Shown piece by piece: positions 20,189-32,568 of a stretch of DNA of 64,000 bases. This DNA is from Symsagittifera roscoffensis. Taxonomy: Eukaryota; Xenacoelomorpha; Acoela; Convolutidae. The notes under the pieces are model-generated. The model had not been told where the DNA came from. It saw nothing but the letters and a program-made list of their open reading frames with translations, and did not search any database. The stretch covers positions 21,078,596 to 21,142,595 of the forward strand of contig NC_087067.1 in the NCBI RefSeq assembly GCF_963678635.1, read 5' to 3'. Position numbers and translations under genes: made by a program. Numbering within the stretch: the stretch's first letter is position 1; each line of letters starts with the position of its first letter.

Positions 20189-21300
20189 CTGATTACAAGG
20201 AGACAACCGGTGAACAAGAGGTCGAAAGCTGGGCTAGATTGTGGTTGGCTGGTTCCAGAAAACTTTTTGTTGTATACATTGTTATACCAAGGCCGAATTG
20301 TCGTCACAGCAATGAAAAGTTGTTTTGAATCAAAGGAAATTATCACGAGAATTTCGAATGACAATTAATTGGTCTAAGACTAGAGGTTTAAGACTATTTC
20401 CCTATATTGGAAAATTTCATTCTTCATCACTGTGGCATCTGAAAGTGTAGATAATGACTATCTGCTGATTCAGATACTACAATGTTTTCTGGAATATTTC
20501 GATGTCGTAACTTACACTGTTTCAGATACTGCTTCCAAAGTCGTAGATGATTATAGAAACCAATGATCAAGCACCATACAAGGATTTTGAAACGGAATAA
20601 TGATTCTTTGAATAAAAGTTCAATTAAAAGGGGCCTTTCCGCATACAACGGTCCTTAACGGTCTCGGTTGAATAAGTCTAAGCCAACTTCATATTTTTGA
20701 TGCATCTATTTCACAAAAAGAAAACAATAAACGTAGGCAAAAACGAAAGTATCATAATTGATTTCTGTGTGAAATCTAACCCTCTCTAGAAAAACACTTA
20801 TGAAATGTTCTTTTGTTCCGGTACTTTTTTATGTCTAGCTTCCCCGGGTGCTGCGAATTGCACTCCATTGTGCAAGCTCATTTTCGTTCTGATAAAAAAA
20901 GACCGAATTGAAGGATGACTTCCAGAAGCAAGGCAGTGAGGATTGTTTGAATTGTTATCAAAGAGAGAGAGTTTAGGCTTCTGTGTTTTACACAAGGGTT
21001 TGCACCCATCACTTGACGGCAGAGCTGACTTTCTGCACTAGGTTGCAATGTCCACAGTTGCATAAAAAAGCCCTGGAACATGAGTTCACTTCAGAGTAAT
21101 CTTTGTAGAAGTAATTCCAGTATATTTTTGTTAGGTATGCTTTGCCAATTTGTACGAGTGAGCCAGTTGGTCATATTTGGAAGTTTGACCTTGAGTTGAA
21201 CGTTTTACCTTGATTTCTGGGGACAAAAGTAATTTTTTTAAATTTCGAATGGAGCTTTTCATGCTGGAGTTTCTCGCGACACCTGAAAATACGAGAAAAT

Positions 21301-21645
21301 CAAGAGTTCAAAAAAAGCGATAAAGAAGAACGATCAATTGGACCAGAGTGATACTTGAGTAGAAAGATGGACAGCTGAAGCTGGCAATGGTCCGGAGAAA
21401 AAAACTTCTTGAGTTGAAACTTAATTCTTCAAAACTTCTCGAGTTAAACTTAATTACCTTATATCAGTTCTAGAGTTGCTTTACCATTAGAGTAAAGAAA
21501 ATAAAAGTGTCCAAAGGAAAGCAAATATCTGGATAATCGGCAATTGGGATAAGAACTACAAACAAAGATTAACTGAACTGAGACTGCTTCTATTATCGTA
21601 TTACTTTGAATTAATGGTCTGTTATTGCTAATACCAAAATCTTCC
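21301..21645. repeat. T segment tail, copy T2
   Basis: Begins CAAGAGTTCAAAAAAAGCGA and continues through GGACAGCTGAAGCTGGCAAT to TTGCTAATACC. It is collinear with 17,010-17,340. The palindromic head is missing here, because FB2 abuts directly. Confidence 0.8.
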
Positions 21646-21660
21646 CACTCTAGTAAAAAG

Positions 21661-22304
21661 AATGCCCCCATGGTCAGGCCTCAAAATACCTAAAACACGT
21701 GAACGCCATTAAAAACAGGGTCGGAACATAAGCATACCGCTAATTTTTATTGGACAGTGGACATTTGATCCATTTCAGATGGATCAACCTACAAACTCGC
21801 CTTAACTCAACATAATCACAAAAAGTACACTCATGAAAATTGAATTAGGTACTCACATACCGACACGATCTCTAGAATTGAATAACTAATAGAGATCGGG
21901 TCGGTATGTGAGTACCTTATTCAAATTTCGTGAGTGTTTTGTATGTGATTATGTTGAGTTAAGTCGAGTTTGTAGGTTCATCCCTCTGAAATGGATCAAA
22001 GGTCCACTGTCCAATAAAAACTAACGGTATGCTTAAGTTTCGACCCTGTTTTTAATCGCGTTCGAGTGTTTTAGGTATTTTGAGACCTGACCATGGGGGC
22101 GTTCTTATTTTTAGAGTGGGGGGTATTTTGGTATTAGCCTTTAAGCTGTAACACGGTTTGTAGTCTCATGTCGCAAGGGAACAGAATTAACTCCGACCGC
22201 ATGAGGTAGAAAAATCAAGAGATAGTGTCCCTGACTCTTGAGCCAAAGGTTATAGGGCCTAAATCTCTTAGCCTCGTATGTGACCTAAGTAGGCGACTGT
22301 TACA
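21661..22304. repeat. Fold-back element FB1, second copy with a shortened left arm
   Basis: The left arm runs 21,661-21,874, the loop GAATTGAATAACTAA spans 21,875-21,889, and the right arm runs 21,890-22,304, ending GACTGTTACA. The loop is identical to the copy at 14.7 kb. The left arm lacks its outer ~200 bp, so the hairpin is asymmetric. Confidence 0.85.
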
Positions 22305-23624
22305 TAGTGTTTTTATGGCACTCCTGGGTGTTTTTACGACATCAAGACTACGGGATCGAACCCACTTGACGCAGCTCCGAGCTACATGTCCATTCTAGAG
22401 TACCGGTGGTTCGGTTCAACGGGAACGCGTCCACCTTCTGGTTGTACTTTGATAGCTTTTCAAGAAAACTCGAGAAAATTTCCCGGTGCACTTTCCGAAA
22501 CGAGGCCTAGCTAACCGACTAAGTGGGCCACTAGAGGGACAAAAAACAATGACAGTGGCTTTGATTTCCAGATTAGGTGGATCAAGCCTTTATATTAATT
22601 AAAATAGTATACTCATTCTGTTTTTAAGTAAAACCGATCGTCTCGATCAAATCAGCAACGTTGAACAGGGAAGAAATCACAAGGGTGTTCTGTGTCGTCA
22701 AACGGGTATCGTTAAGAACCCTTTTACATTGTAGGCGATAAGTGTAAAATTGAATAAGCGAGTACCCACTGTTTTGAGGAAACGTTTTTACTTGAGCAGA
22801 GCTTGGAAACAGGTTCTACGGATTTCTCTCGAGAGGTTTAGCACCCATCGCGCTTAGGGTAAATTTTGGCTTAAGTGGGGGCTACATAGGGGGAGGTTAG
22901 AAGGGAGCTGGTTTACATAGACGTTAGTGGTTGGAAATTGTAAAAAGGGGGGCTTCTTTACAGTAACTATACAATCGATTTAGTTACATTAGATTGACTA
23001 GAGTCAGGAACGATCTAGTTAAAGACTCAGAACAAGAGTTGGAACGCGAAGGTACCCGGTAGTAAACTCGAATTAAGGTATGTAACTTGGCCGGATTGGT
23101 TCGGGTGATTGGAAATAGACGGTGTTTGGAACGCAATAGGTGAACGCCCCATAAGAATGTTAATAAAGGGGGAGAAAAAACGCGTGACATTCAGGTAACA
23201 GACATTTTTTTTCGAAAGACAGCCCTTGTCGCCTTTGCATTTTGAGTACATTGATTTTTTCTTGTTTTAGTGTTTTTTCAGCTGGCTTCTATTGTTTTCA
23301 CTTTTAATTGTTTTGCGCAGTATTAGTGCATCTGAAACCACAAAGAGGCTTAAAAACAAGTTGTTTTTCGACTTGCATTAGTTTAAGAAAGAAATGGAAT
23401 TTCAGGGAAACTCAAAAAAATTTGGTTAACAGAATCGGGTTTTGGGGGGATTTTACACGAGCTCTAAAGGTGGTACTGGGATAGCGGATTGATCATCCCA
23501 ACACTCGAGTTAAGGCTCTGGGATATTCTTCATACCAGTTTGGGAGTTGATACTGTGATAGTGGATAAAGTGTCCAAACACTTGCGCTACGGTAGAGGAG
23601 GAGGTTGCAAGGGTCTCTGTGGCA
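22305..23624. repeat. H segment, copy H2
   Basis: Collinear with H1 and almost identical to H3 from about 22,560 on. It follows the FB1 right arm directly, exactly as H1 does, so FB1 right arm plus H is one original unit. Confidence 0.85.
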
Positions 23625-24736
23625 GTCCTGGGATAATGATCTAAGGGTCCCAACACTTGAGCCCTTGGATGGCATTTTAGGGGACCAGATACTTGATTCC
23701 TGAGATAGCATTTTAAAGGTCCCAACACTTGAGTCCTGGGATAGCATTTTGAGGGTCCCAACACTTGAGTCCTGGGATAGTATTTAAAGGGTCCCAACAC
23801 TTGAATCCTGGGATAACATTTTAAGGGTCCCAACACTTTAGCGAAGGGTCCCAACACTTTGGTGAAGGGCCGCAACACTTTGTCGAATGGTCCCAACACT
23901 TTAGCGAAGGGTCCCAACACTTTATCGAAGGGTCAAAACACTTTAGCGAAGAGTCCCAACACTTTGTCGAAGGGTCCCAACACTTTGTCGAAGGGTCCTA
24001 ACAGTTTGACGAAGGGTCCCAACGCTTTAGCGAAGGTTCCCAACACTTTGTCCAAGGGTCAGAACACTTTAGCGAAGGGTCCCAACACTTTGTCGAAGGG
24101 TCCCAACAATTGGCTAAGGGTCCCAACGCTTAAGCAAAGGGTCCCAACACTTTGTCGAAGGGTCCCAAAACTTTAGCGAAGGGTCCCAACACTTTAACAA
24201 ATGTCCCAACACTTTGTCAAAGGGTCCTAACACTTTGTCGAAGGGTCTCAACACTTTGGCGAAGGGTCCCAACACTTTAGCGGAGTGTCCCAACACTTCA
24301 GCGAAGCGTCCCAACACTTTGACGAAGGGTCCCAACACTTTGGCGAACGGTCCCAACACTTGAGCTAAGGGTCCCAACAGTTTGATGAAGGGTCCCAACA
24401 CTTTGTCGAAGGCTCCTAACACTTTGACGAAAGGTCAAAACACTTCAGCGAAGGGTCCCAATACTTTGGCGAAGGGTCCCAACACTTGAACTAAGGGTCC
24501 CAACACTTGAGCTAAGGGTCCCAAGACTTGGATCCTAGGATAGTCTTTTAAGGATCTCAACACTTGAGTCCTGGGATAGCATTTTAAGGGTCCCAACACT
24601 TTAGCGAATATCTCAACAATTTGGTGAAGGGTACCAACAATTTAGTGACGGGTCCCAACACTTTTTCGAAGGGTCCCAACATTTTTTCGAAGGTCCCAAA
24701 ACATTGGCGAAAGGTCCCAACACTTTACCGAAGGGT
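23625..24736. repeat. Minisatellite array A3
   Basis: Starts with 36-bp units (GAGTCCTGGGATAGCA type), then about 35 of the 21-bp units, then a few 36-bp units again, and ends at the T termini. It is duplicated unit-for-unit at 27,359-28,470. Confidence 0.95.
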
Positions 24737-25270
24737 TTCCTATCGGGAACAAGATAGCTCTACTCGTGTCGTATAGTTCTGTTAAAAGTACTCTTGATTT
24801 CCTATCGGTTACAAGATACCTCTACTCGTGTCGCAGAACTCTGGTAAAATTGCGATTAGCAATTTTACAAGAATTATACGGCACGAGTAGAGCTAACTTG
24901 TTCCCGATAGGAAATCAAGAGCTCAAAAATAGCAATAAAGAAGAACGATAAATTGGACCAGAGTGATACTTGAGTGGAAAGATGGACAGCTGAAGCTGGC
25001 AATGGTCCGGAAAAAAAATCTTCTTGAGTTAAAACTTAATTCTTCAAAACTTCTCGAGTGAAAATTAATTACCTTAAATCAGTTCTAGAGTTGCTTTACC
25101 ATTAGAGTAAAGAAAATAAACGTGTCAAAAGGAAATCAAATATCTGGATAATGAGCAAATGGGATAAGAGCTACAAACAAAAACTAACTGAACTGAGACT
25201 GCTTCTATTATCGTATTACTTTGAACTACATGGTATGTTAATGCTAGCATCAATGTTGAAAGACAGCTAC
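24737..25270. repeat. T segment, copy T3
   Basis: Two direct and one inverted CCTATCGGGAACAAG-type termini form the head. The same tail as T1 follows, running on to a ~170-bp FB1 left-arm fragment (25,271-25,440). Confidence 0.8.
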
Positions 25271-25440
25271 AAGAAAGGTTGATGAAAAAATTTGGGAAAG
25301 AACCAGTCAATTATTGAATATATTACAAAAACGGAAATATCGACCTCTGTAACAGTCGCCAACTTAAGTCACATATGAGGCTATGAGAAGTAGGCCCTAT
25401 AACTTTTGGCTCAAGATTCAGGGACACTATCTCTTGAATT

Positions 25441-25756
25441 TATTTTGCGCAGTATTGGTGCATCTGAAACCACAAAGAAGCCTAAAAACCAGTTGTATTT
25501 CGACTTGCATTGGGTTTAAGAAAGAAAGGGAATTTCAGGGAAAATCAATAAAATTTGGTTAACAGAATCGGATTTTGGGGGGAATTTTCACGAGCTCTAA
25601 AGCTGGTACTGGGATAGCGGATTGATCATCCCAACACTCGAGTTAAGGCTCTGGGAAATTCTTCACACGAAATTGGGAGTTGATACTGTGATAATTGATA
25701 AAGTGTTCAAACACTTGCGCTACGGTAGAGGAGGAGGTTACAAGAGTCTCTGTGGC
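25441..25756. repeat. Partial H segment (3' part only)
   Basis: Enters H at TTATTTTGCGCAGTATTGGT, matching its 3' quarter, and runs to the next array. The junction with the FB1 fragment at 25,440 is a breakpoint, repeated at 29,174. Confidence 0.75.
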
Positions 25757-26048
25757 AGTCCTGGAATAATGATCTAAGGGTCCCAACACTTGAGTCCTGG
25801 GGCGGCAGTTTAAGGGACCCAACACTTGATTCCTGGGATAGCATTTTAAGGGTCCCAACACTTAAGCGAAGGGTCCCAACACTTTAGCGAAGGGTCCCAA
25901 CATTTTATCGAAGGGTCGCAACACTTTAGCGAAGGGTCCCAACACTTTGTCGAAGGGTCCCAACGTTTTTTTCGAAGGGTCCCAAAACTTTGGTGAAGGG
26001 TCCCAACACTTTAGCGAAAATCCGAACAATTTAGCGAAGGGTCCCATT
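25757..26048. repeat. Minisatellite array A4 (short)
   Basis: About ten units. The end, reading CCGAACAATTTAGCGAAGGG then TCCCATTTATGGCGCTCC, joins the next H segment. The same junction occurs at 30,901 and 32,568. Confidence 0.9.
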
Positions 26049-27358
26049 TATGGCGCTCCTGGGTGTTTTTACGACATCAAGACTACGGCATCGAACCCAC
26101 TTGACGCAGCTCCGGGCTACATGTCATTCTAGAGTACAGGTGGTTCGGTTCAACGGGAACGTGTCCACCTTCTGGTTGTACCTTGACAGCTTTTTAAGAA
26201 AACTCGAGAAAATTTCCCGGTGCACTTTCCGAAACGAGGCCTGGCTAACCGAATAAGGGGGCCACTAGAGGGACAAAAAACGAGGACATTGGCTTTGATT
26301 TCCAGATTAGGGGGATCAAGCCTTTATATTAATTAAAATAGTATACTCATTCTGTTTTTAAGTAAAACCGATCGTCTCGATCAAATCAGCAACGTTGAAC
26401 AGGGAAGAAATCACAAGGGTGTTCTGTGTCGTCAAACGGGTATCGTTAAGAACCCTTTTACATTGTAGGCGATAAGTGTAAAATTGAATAAGCGAGTACC
26501 CACTGTTTTGAGGAAACGTTTTTACTTGAGCAGAGCTTGGAAACAGGTTCTACGGATTTCTCTCGAGAGGTTTAGCACCCATCGCGCTTAGGGTAAATTT
26601 TGGCTTAAGTGGGGGCTACATAGGGGGAGGTTAGAAGGGAGCTGGTTTACATAGACGTTAGTGGTTGGAAATTGTAAAAAGGGGGGCTTCTTTACAGTAA
26701 CTATACAATCGATTTAGTTACATTAGATTGACTAGAGTCAGGAACGATCTAGTTAAAGACTCAGAACAAGAGTTGGAACGCGAAGGTACCCGGTAGTAAA
26801 CTCGAATTAAGGTATGTAACTTGGCCGGATTGGTTCGGGTGATTGGAAATAGACGGTGTTTGGAACGCAATAGGTGAACGCCCCATAAGAATGTTAATAA
26901 AGGGGGAGAAAAAACGCGTGACATTCAGGTAACAGACATTTTTTTTCGAAAGACAGCCCTTGTCGCCTTTGCATTTTGAGTACATTGATTTTTTCTTGTT
27001 TTAGTGTTTTTTCAGCTGGCTTCTATTGTTTTCACTTTTAATTGTTTTGCGCGGTATTAGTGCATCTGAAACCACAAAGAGGCTTAAAAACAAGTTGTTT
27101 TTCGACTTGCATTAGTTTAAGAAAGAAATGGAATTTCAGGGAAACTCAAAAAAATTTGGTTAACAGAATCGGGTTTTGGGGGGATTTTACACGAGCTCTA
27201 AAGGTGGTACTGGGATAGCGGATTGATCATCCCAACACTCGAGTTAAGGCTCTGGGATATTCTTCATACCAGTTTGGGAGTTGATACTGTGATAGTGGAT
27301 AAAGTGTCCAAACACTTGCGCTACGGTAGAGGAGGAGGTTGCAAGGGTCTCTGTGGCA
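26049..27358. repeat. H segment, copy H3
   Basis: Starts directly after array A4 at GGCGCTCCTGGGTGTTTTTA. Its first ~240 bp are closest to H4 and H5; the rest is almost identical to H2. Confidence 0.85.
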
Positions 27359-28470
27359 GTCCTGGGATAATGATCTAAGGGTCCCAACACTTGAGCCCTT
27401 GGATGGCATTTTAGGGGACCAGATACTTGATTCCTGAGATAGCATTTTAAAGGTCCCAACACTTGAGTCCTGGGATAGCATTTTGAGGGTCCCAACACTT
27501 GAGTCCTGGGATAGTATTTAAAGGGTCCCAACACTTGAATCCTGGGATAACATTTTAAGGGTCCCAACACTTTAGCGAAGGGTCCCAACACTTTGGTGAA
27601 GGGCCGCAACACTTTGTCGAATGGTCCCAACACTTTAGCGAAGGGTCCCAACACTTTATCGAAGGGTCAAAACACTTTAGCGAAGAGTCCCAACACTTTG
27701 TCGAAGGGTCCCAACACTTTGTCGAAGGGTCCTAACAGTTTGACGAAGGGTCCCAACGCTTTAGCGAAGGTTCCCAACACTTTGTCCAAGGGTCAGAACA
27801 CTTTAGCGAAGGGTCCCAACACTTTGTCGAAGGGTCCCAACAATTGGCTAAGGGTCCCAACGCTTAAGCAAAGGGTCCCAACACTTTGTCGAAGGGTCCC
27901 AAAACTTTAGCGAAGGGTCCCAACACTTTAACAAATGTCCCAACACTTTGTCAAAGGGTCCTAACACTTTGTCGAAGGGTCTCAACACTTTGGCGAAGGG
28001 TCCCAACACTTTAGCGGAGTGTCCCAACACTTCAGCGAAGCGTCCCAACACTTTGACGAAGGGTCCCAACACTTTGGCGAACGGTCCCAACACTTGAGCT
28101 AAGGGTCCCAACAGTTTGATGAAGGGTCCCAACACTTTGTCGAAGGCTCCTAACACTTTGACGAAAGGTCAAAACACTTCAGCGAAGGGTCCCAATACTT
28201 TGGCGAAGGGTCCCAACACTTGAACTAAGGGTCCCAACACTTGAGCTAAGGGTCCCAAGACTTGGATCCTAGGATAGTCTTTTAAGGATCTCAACACTTG
28301 AGTCCTGGGATAGCATTTTAAGGGTCCCAACACTTTAGCGAAGATCTCAACAATTTGGTGAAGGGTACCAACAATTTAGTGACGGGTCCCAACACTTTTT
28401 CGAAGGGTCCCAACATTTTTTCGAAGGTCCCAAAACATTGGCGAAAGGTCCCAACACTTTACCGAAGGGT
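27359..28470. repeat. Minisatellite array A5 (duplicate of A3)
   Basis: Unit order and variants match array A3 at an offset of 3,734 bases. Confidence 0.95.
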
Positions 28471-29490
28471 TTCCTATCGGGAACAAGATAGCTCTACTCG
28501 TGTCGTATAGTTCTGTTAAAAGTACTCTTGATTTCCTATCGGTTACAAGATACCTCTACTCGTGTCGCAGAACTCTGGTAAAATTGCGATTAGCAATTTT
28601 ACAAGAATTATACGGCACGAGTAGAGCTAACTTGTTCCCGATAGGAAATCAAGAGCTCAAAAATAGCAATAAAGAAGAACGATAAATTGGACCAGAGTGA
28701 TACTTGAGTGGAAAGATGGACAGCTGAAGCTGGCAATGGTCCGGAAAAAAAATCTTCTTGAGTTAAAACTTAATTCTTCAAAACTTCTCGAGTGAAAATT
28801 AATTACCTTAAATCAGTTCTAGAGTTGCTTTACCATTAGAGTAAAGAAAATAAACGTGTCAAAAGGAAATCAAATATCTGGATAATGAGCAAATGGGATA
28901 AGAGCTACAAACAAAAACTAACTGAACTGAGACTGCTTCTATTATCGTATTACTTTGAACTACATGGTATGTTAATGCTAGCATCAATGTTGAAAGACAG
29001 CTACAAGAAAGGTTGATGAAAAAATTTGGGAAAGAACCAGTCAATTATTGAATATATTACAAAAACGGAAATATCGACCTCTGTAACAGTCGCCAACTTA
29101 AGTCACATATGAGGCTATGAGAAGTAGGCCCTATAACTTTTGGCTCAAGATTCAGGGACACTATCTCTTGAATTTATTTTGCGCAGTATTGGTGCATCTG
29201 AAACCACAAAGAAGCCTAAAAACCAGTTGTATTTCGACTTGCATTGGGTTTAAGAAAGAAAGGGAATTTCAGGGAAAATCAATAAAATTTGGTTAACAGA
29301 ATCGGATTTTGGGGGGAATTTTCACGAGCTCTAAAGCTGGTACTGGGATAGCGGATTGATCATCCCAACACTCGAGTTAAGGCTCTGGGAAATTCTTCAC
29401 ACGAAATTGGGAGTTGATACTGTGATAATTGATAAAGTGTTCAAACACTTGCGCTACGGTAGAGGAGGAGGTTACAAGAGTCTCTGTGGC
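28471..29490. repeat. T segment copy T4, FB1 fragment and partial H
   Basis: Offset duplicate of 24,737-25,756, in the same order and with the same junctions. Confidence 0.85.
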
Positions 29491-30901
29491 AGTCCTGGAA
29501 TAATGATCTAAGGGTCCCAACACTTGAGTCCTGGGGCGGCAGTTTAAGGGACCCAACACTTGATTCCTGGGATAGCATTTTAAGGGTCCCAACATTTGAG
29601 TCCTGGGATAGCATTTTGAGGGTCCCAACACTTGAGTCCTGGGATAGTATTATAAGGGTCCCAACACTTGAGTCCTGGGATAGCATTTTAAGGGTCCCAA
29701 CACTTCAGCGAATGGTCCCAACACCTTGGTGAAGGGCCGCAACACTTTGACGAAGGGTCCCAACACTTTAACGAAGGGTCCCAACACTTTATCGAAGGGT
29801 CGCAACACTTTAGCAAAGGGCCCCAACACTTTAGCGAAGGGTCCCAACACTTTATCAAAGGGTCCCAACACTTTTTCGAAGGGTCTCAACCGTTTGGCGA
29901 AGGGTCCCAACACTTTAGCGAAGGGTCCCAACAGTTTGGCGAAGGGACCCAACACTTTAACGAAGGGTCGCAACACTTTGTCGAAGGGTCCCAACACTTT
30001 AGCGAAGGGTCCCAACACTTTATCGAAGGGTCGCAACACTTTTGCGAAGGGCCCCAACACTTTAGCGAAGGGTCCCAACACTTTATCAAAGGGTTCCAAC
30101 ACTTTGTGGAAGGGTCCCAACCGTTTGGCGAAAGGTCCCAACGCTTTAGCGAAGGGTCCCAACACTTTAACGAAGGGTTTTAGCACTTTGTCGAAGGGTC
30201 CTAACACTTTGTCGAAGGTTCTCGACAATTTGTCGAAGGGTCTCAACAATTTGGCGAAGGATCCCAACTCTTTAGCGAAGGGTCCCAACACTTAAGGGTC
30301 CCAACACTTTGTCGAAGGGTCCAAACACTTTGGCGAAGGGTCCCAACACTTGAGCTAAGGCTCCCAACACTTTAGCGAAGGGTCCCAACACTTCGTCGAA
30401 GGGTCCTAACACTTTGGCGAAGGGACCCAACACTTCAGCGAAGGGTCCCAACACTTTGACGAAGGGTCTCAACACTTGAGGTAAGGGTCCCAACACTTGA
30501 GCTAAGGGACCCAATAATTGAGTCCTGGGATAGTTTTTTAAGGATCCCAACACTTGAGTCCTGGGATACCATTGTAAGGGTCCCAACACTTTAGCGAAGA
30601 TCTCCACAATTTGGTGAAGGGTTCCAACACTTTGTCGAAGGGTCCCAACACTTTGGCGAAGGGTCCCAACACTTCAGCGAAGGGTCCCAACACTTTGTCG
30701 AAGGGTCCCAACACTTAAGCGAAGGGTCCCAACACTTTAGCGAAGGGTCCCAACATTTTATCGAAGGGTCGCAACACTTTAGCGAAGGGTCCCAACACTT
30801 TGTCGAAGGGTCCCAACGTTTTTTTCGAAGGGTCCCAAAACTTTGGTGAAGGGTCCCAACACTTTAGCGAAAATCCGAACAATTTAGCGAAGGGTCCCAT
30901 T
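29491..30901. repeat. Minisatellite array A6 (expanded relative to A4)
   Basis: Begins and ends like A4 but holds about 1.1 kb of extra 21-bp and 36-bp units in between. Array length therefore changed after the 3.7-kb duplication. The open frames here (213 codons minus, 189 plus) are by-products of the 21-bp period. Confidence 0.95.
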
Positions 30902-32150
30902 TATGGCGCTCCTGGGTGTTTTTACGACATCAAGACTACGGCATCGAACCCACTTGACGCAGCTCCGGGCTACATGTCATTCTAGAGTACAGGTGGTTCG
31001 GTTCAACGGGAACGTGTCCACCTTCTGGTTGTACCTTGACAGCTTTTTAAGAAAACTCGAGAAAATTTCCCGGTGCACTTTCCGAAACGAGGCCTGGCTA
31101 ACCGAATAAGGGGGCCACTAGAGGGACAAAAAACGAGGACATTGGCTTTGATTTCCAGATTAGGGGGATCAAACCTTTATATTAATTAAAATAGTATACT
31201 CATACTGTTTTCAAATAAGACCGATCGTCTAGATCAAATCAGCAACGTTGAACAGGGAAGAAATTACAAGGGTGTTCTGTGTCGTCAAAGGGGTATCAGT
31301 AAAAACCCTTTTACATTATAGGAGATAAATGTAAAATTGAATAAGCGAGTACCCACTGTTTTGAGGAAACAATTTTACTTGAGCAGAGCTTGGAAACAGG
31401 TTTTACGGATTTCTCTCGAGAGGTTTAGCACCCATTGCGCTTAGGGTAATTTTCGGCTTAAGTGGGGGGCTAGATAGGGGGAGGTTAGAAGGGGGCTGGT
31501 TTACATAGAGGTTAGTGGTTGGAAATTGTAAAAAGGGGAGCTTCTTTACAGTAACTATACAATCGATTTAGTTACATTAGATTGACTAGAGTCAGGAACG
31601 ATCTAGTTAAAGACTCAGAACAAGAGTTGGAACGCGAAGGTACCCGGTAGTAAACTTGAATTAAGGTATGTAACCTGGCCGGATTGGTTCGGGTGATTAG
31701 AAATACACGGTTTTTGGAACGCAATAGGTGAACGCCCCATAAGAACGTTAATAAAGGGTGAGAAAAAACGCGTGACTTTCAGGTAACAGACATTTTTTTC
31801 GAAAGACGGCCCTTGTCACCTTTGCATTTTGAGTACATTGATTCTTTCTTGTTTTTATTGTTTTTCTTAGTTGGCTTCTATTGTTTTCACTTTTAATTAT
31901 TTTGCGCAGTATTGGTGCATCTGAAACCACAAAGAAAAATAAAAAACAAGTTGTATTTCGACTTGCATTTGGATGAAGAAAGAAAAGGAATTTCAGAGAA
32001 ATTCAATAAAATTTGGTTAACAGAATCGGGTTTTGGGGGGATTTCACACGAGCTCTTAAGGTGGTACTGGGATAGCGGACTGATCATCCCAACACTCGAG
32101 TTAAGGCTCTGGGAAATTCTTCACACGAAATTGGGAGTTGATACTGTGAT
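30902..32150. repeat. H segment, copy H4
   Basis: Nearly identical to H5 at an offset of 1,667. Diverges from H3 after the first ~260 bp. It loses the usual end at GTGATAG and passes straight into an array, skipping the GCGCTACGGTAGAGG part. Confidence 0.85.
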
Positions 32151-32568
32151 AGATTGTCGAAGGGTACTAACACTTTGTCGAAGGGACTCAACACTTTGGC
32201 GAAGGGTCCCAACACTTTAGCGAAAGGTTCCAACACTTTTTCGAAGGGTCCCAACAGTTTGGCGAAGGGTCCCAACGCTTTAGCGAAGGGTCCAACACTT
32301 TGTCGAATGTTCCCAACAGTTTGGCGAAGGGTCCCAACACTTAAACGAAGGGTCGCAACACTTTGTCGAAGGGTTCTAACACTTTGTCGAAAGGTCTCGA
32401 CAATTTGTCGAAGGGTCTCAACACTTTGGCGAAGGATCCCAACTCTTTAGCGAAGGGTCCCAACACTTCAGCGAAGGTTCCCAACACTTTGTCGAGGGGT
32501 CCAAACACTTTAGCGAATGATCCCAACACTTTAGCGAAAATCCCAACAATTTAGCGAAGGGTCCCATT
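32151..32568. repeat. Minisatellite array A7
   Basis: About 19 units, ending at the same CCGAACA/CCCAACA-to-TCCCATTTATGGCGC junction as A4 and A6. Confidence 0.95.

Larger units (their letters stand above)
18678..21300. repeat. Large inverted repeat 'FB2' enclosing exon-like sequence
   Basis: Outer arms about 18,860-19,440 and 20,705-21,300 are inverted copies (ATGTTCCAGGGCTTTTTTATG at 19,084 matches its complement at 21,081; CTTGCACAATGGAGTGCAAT matches likewise). Inner arms about 19,455-19,625 and 19,940-20,100 are inverted copies of an exon-like sequence. The right side holds an extra ~600 bp (20,100-20,705) absent on the left. The left end starts with two direct T termini (18,678 and 18,741). 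The right end is cut off at 21,300, where a T tail begins. Confidence 0.85.
22560..29590. repeat. 3,734-bp near-identical tandem duplication
   Basis: Sequence from about 22,560 to 25,855 recurs at +3,734 (26,294-29,589) with only a few differences seen by eye (for example GCGCAGTATTAG versus GCGCGGTATTAG). The unit covers H2, A3, T3, an FB1 fragment, a partial H and the start of A4. Within copy 2 the last array is expanded by about 1,119 bp, so later landmarks shift by 4,853. Confidence 0.9.

Noticed and set aside
22984-23251. Overlapping minus-strand ORFs in H (duplicated at 26.7 kb)
   Set aside because: Their apparent conservation is fully explained by the recent 3.7-kb duplication; the frame is broken in H1 and H4.
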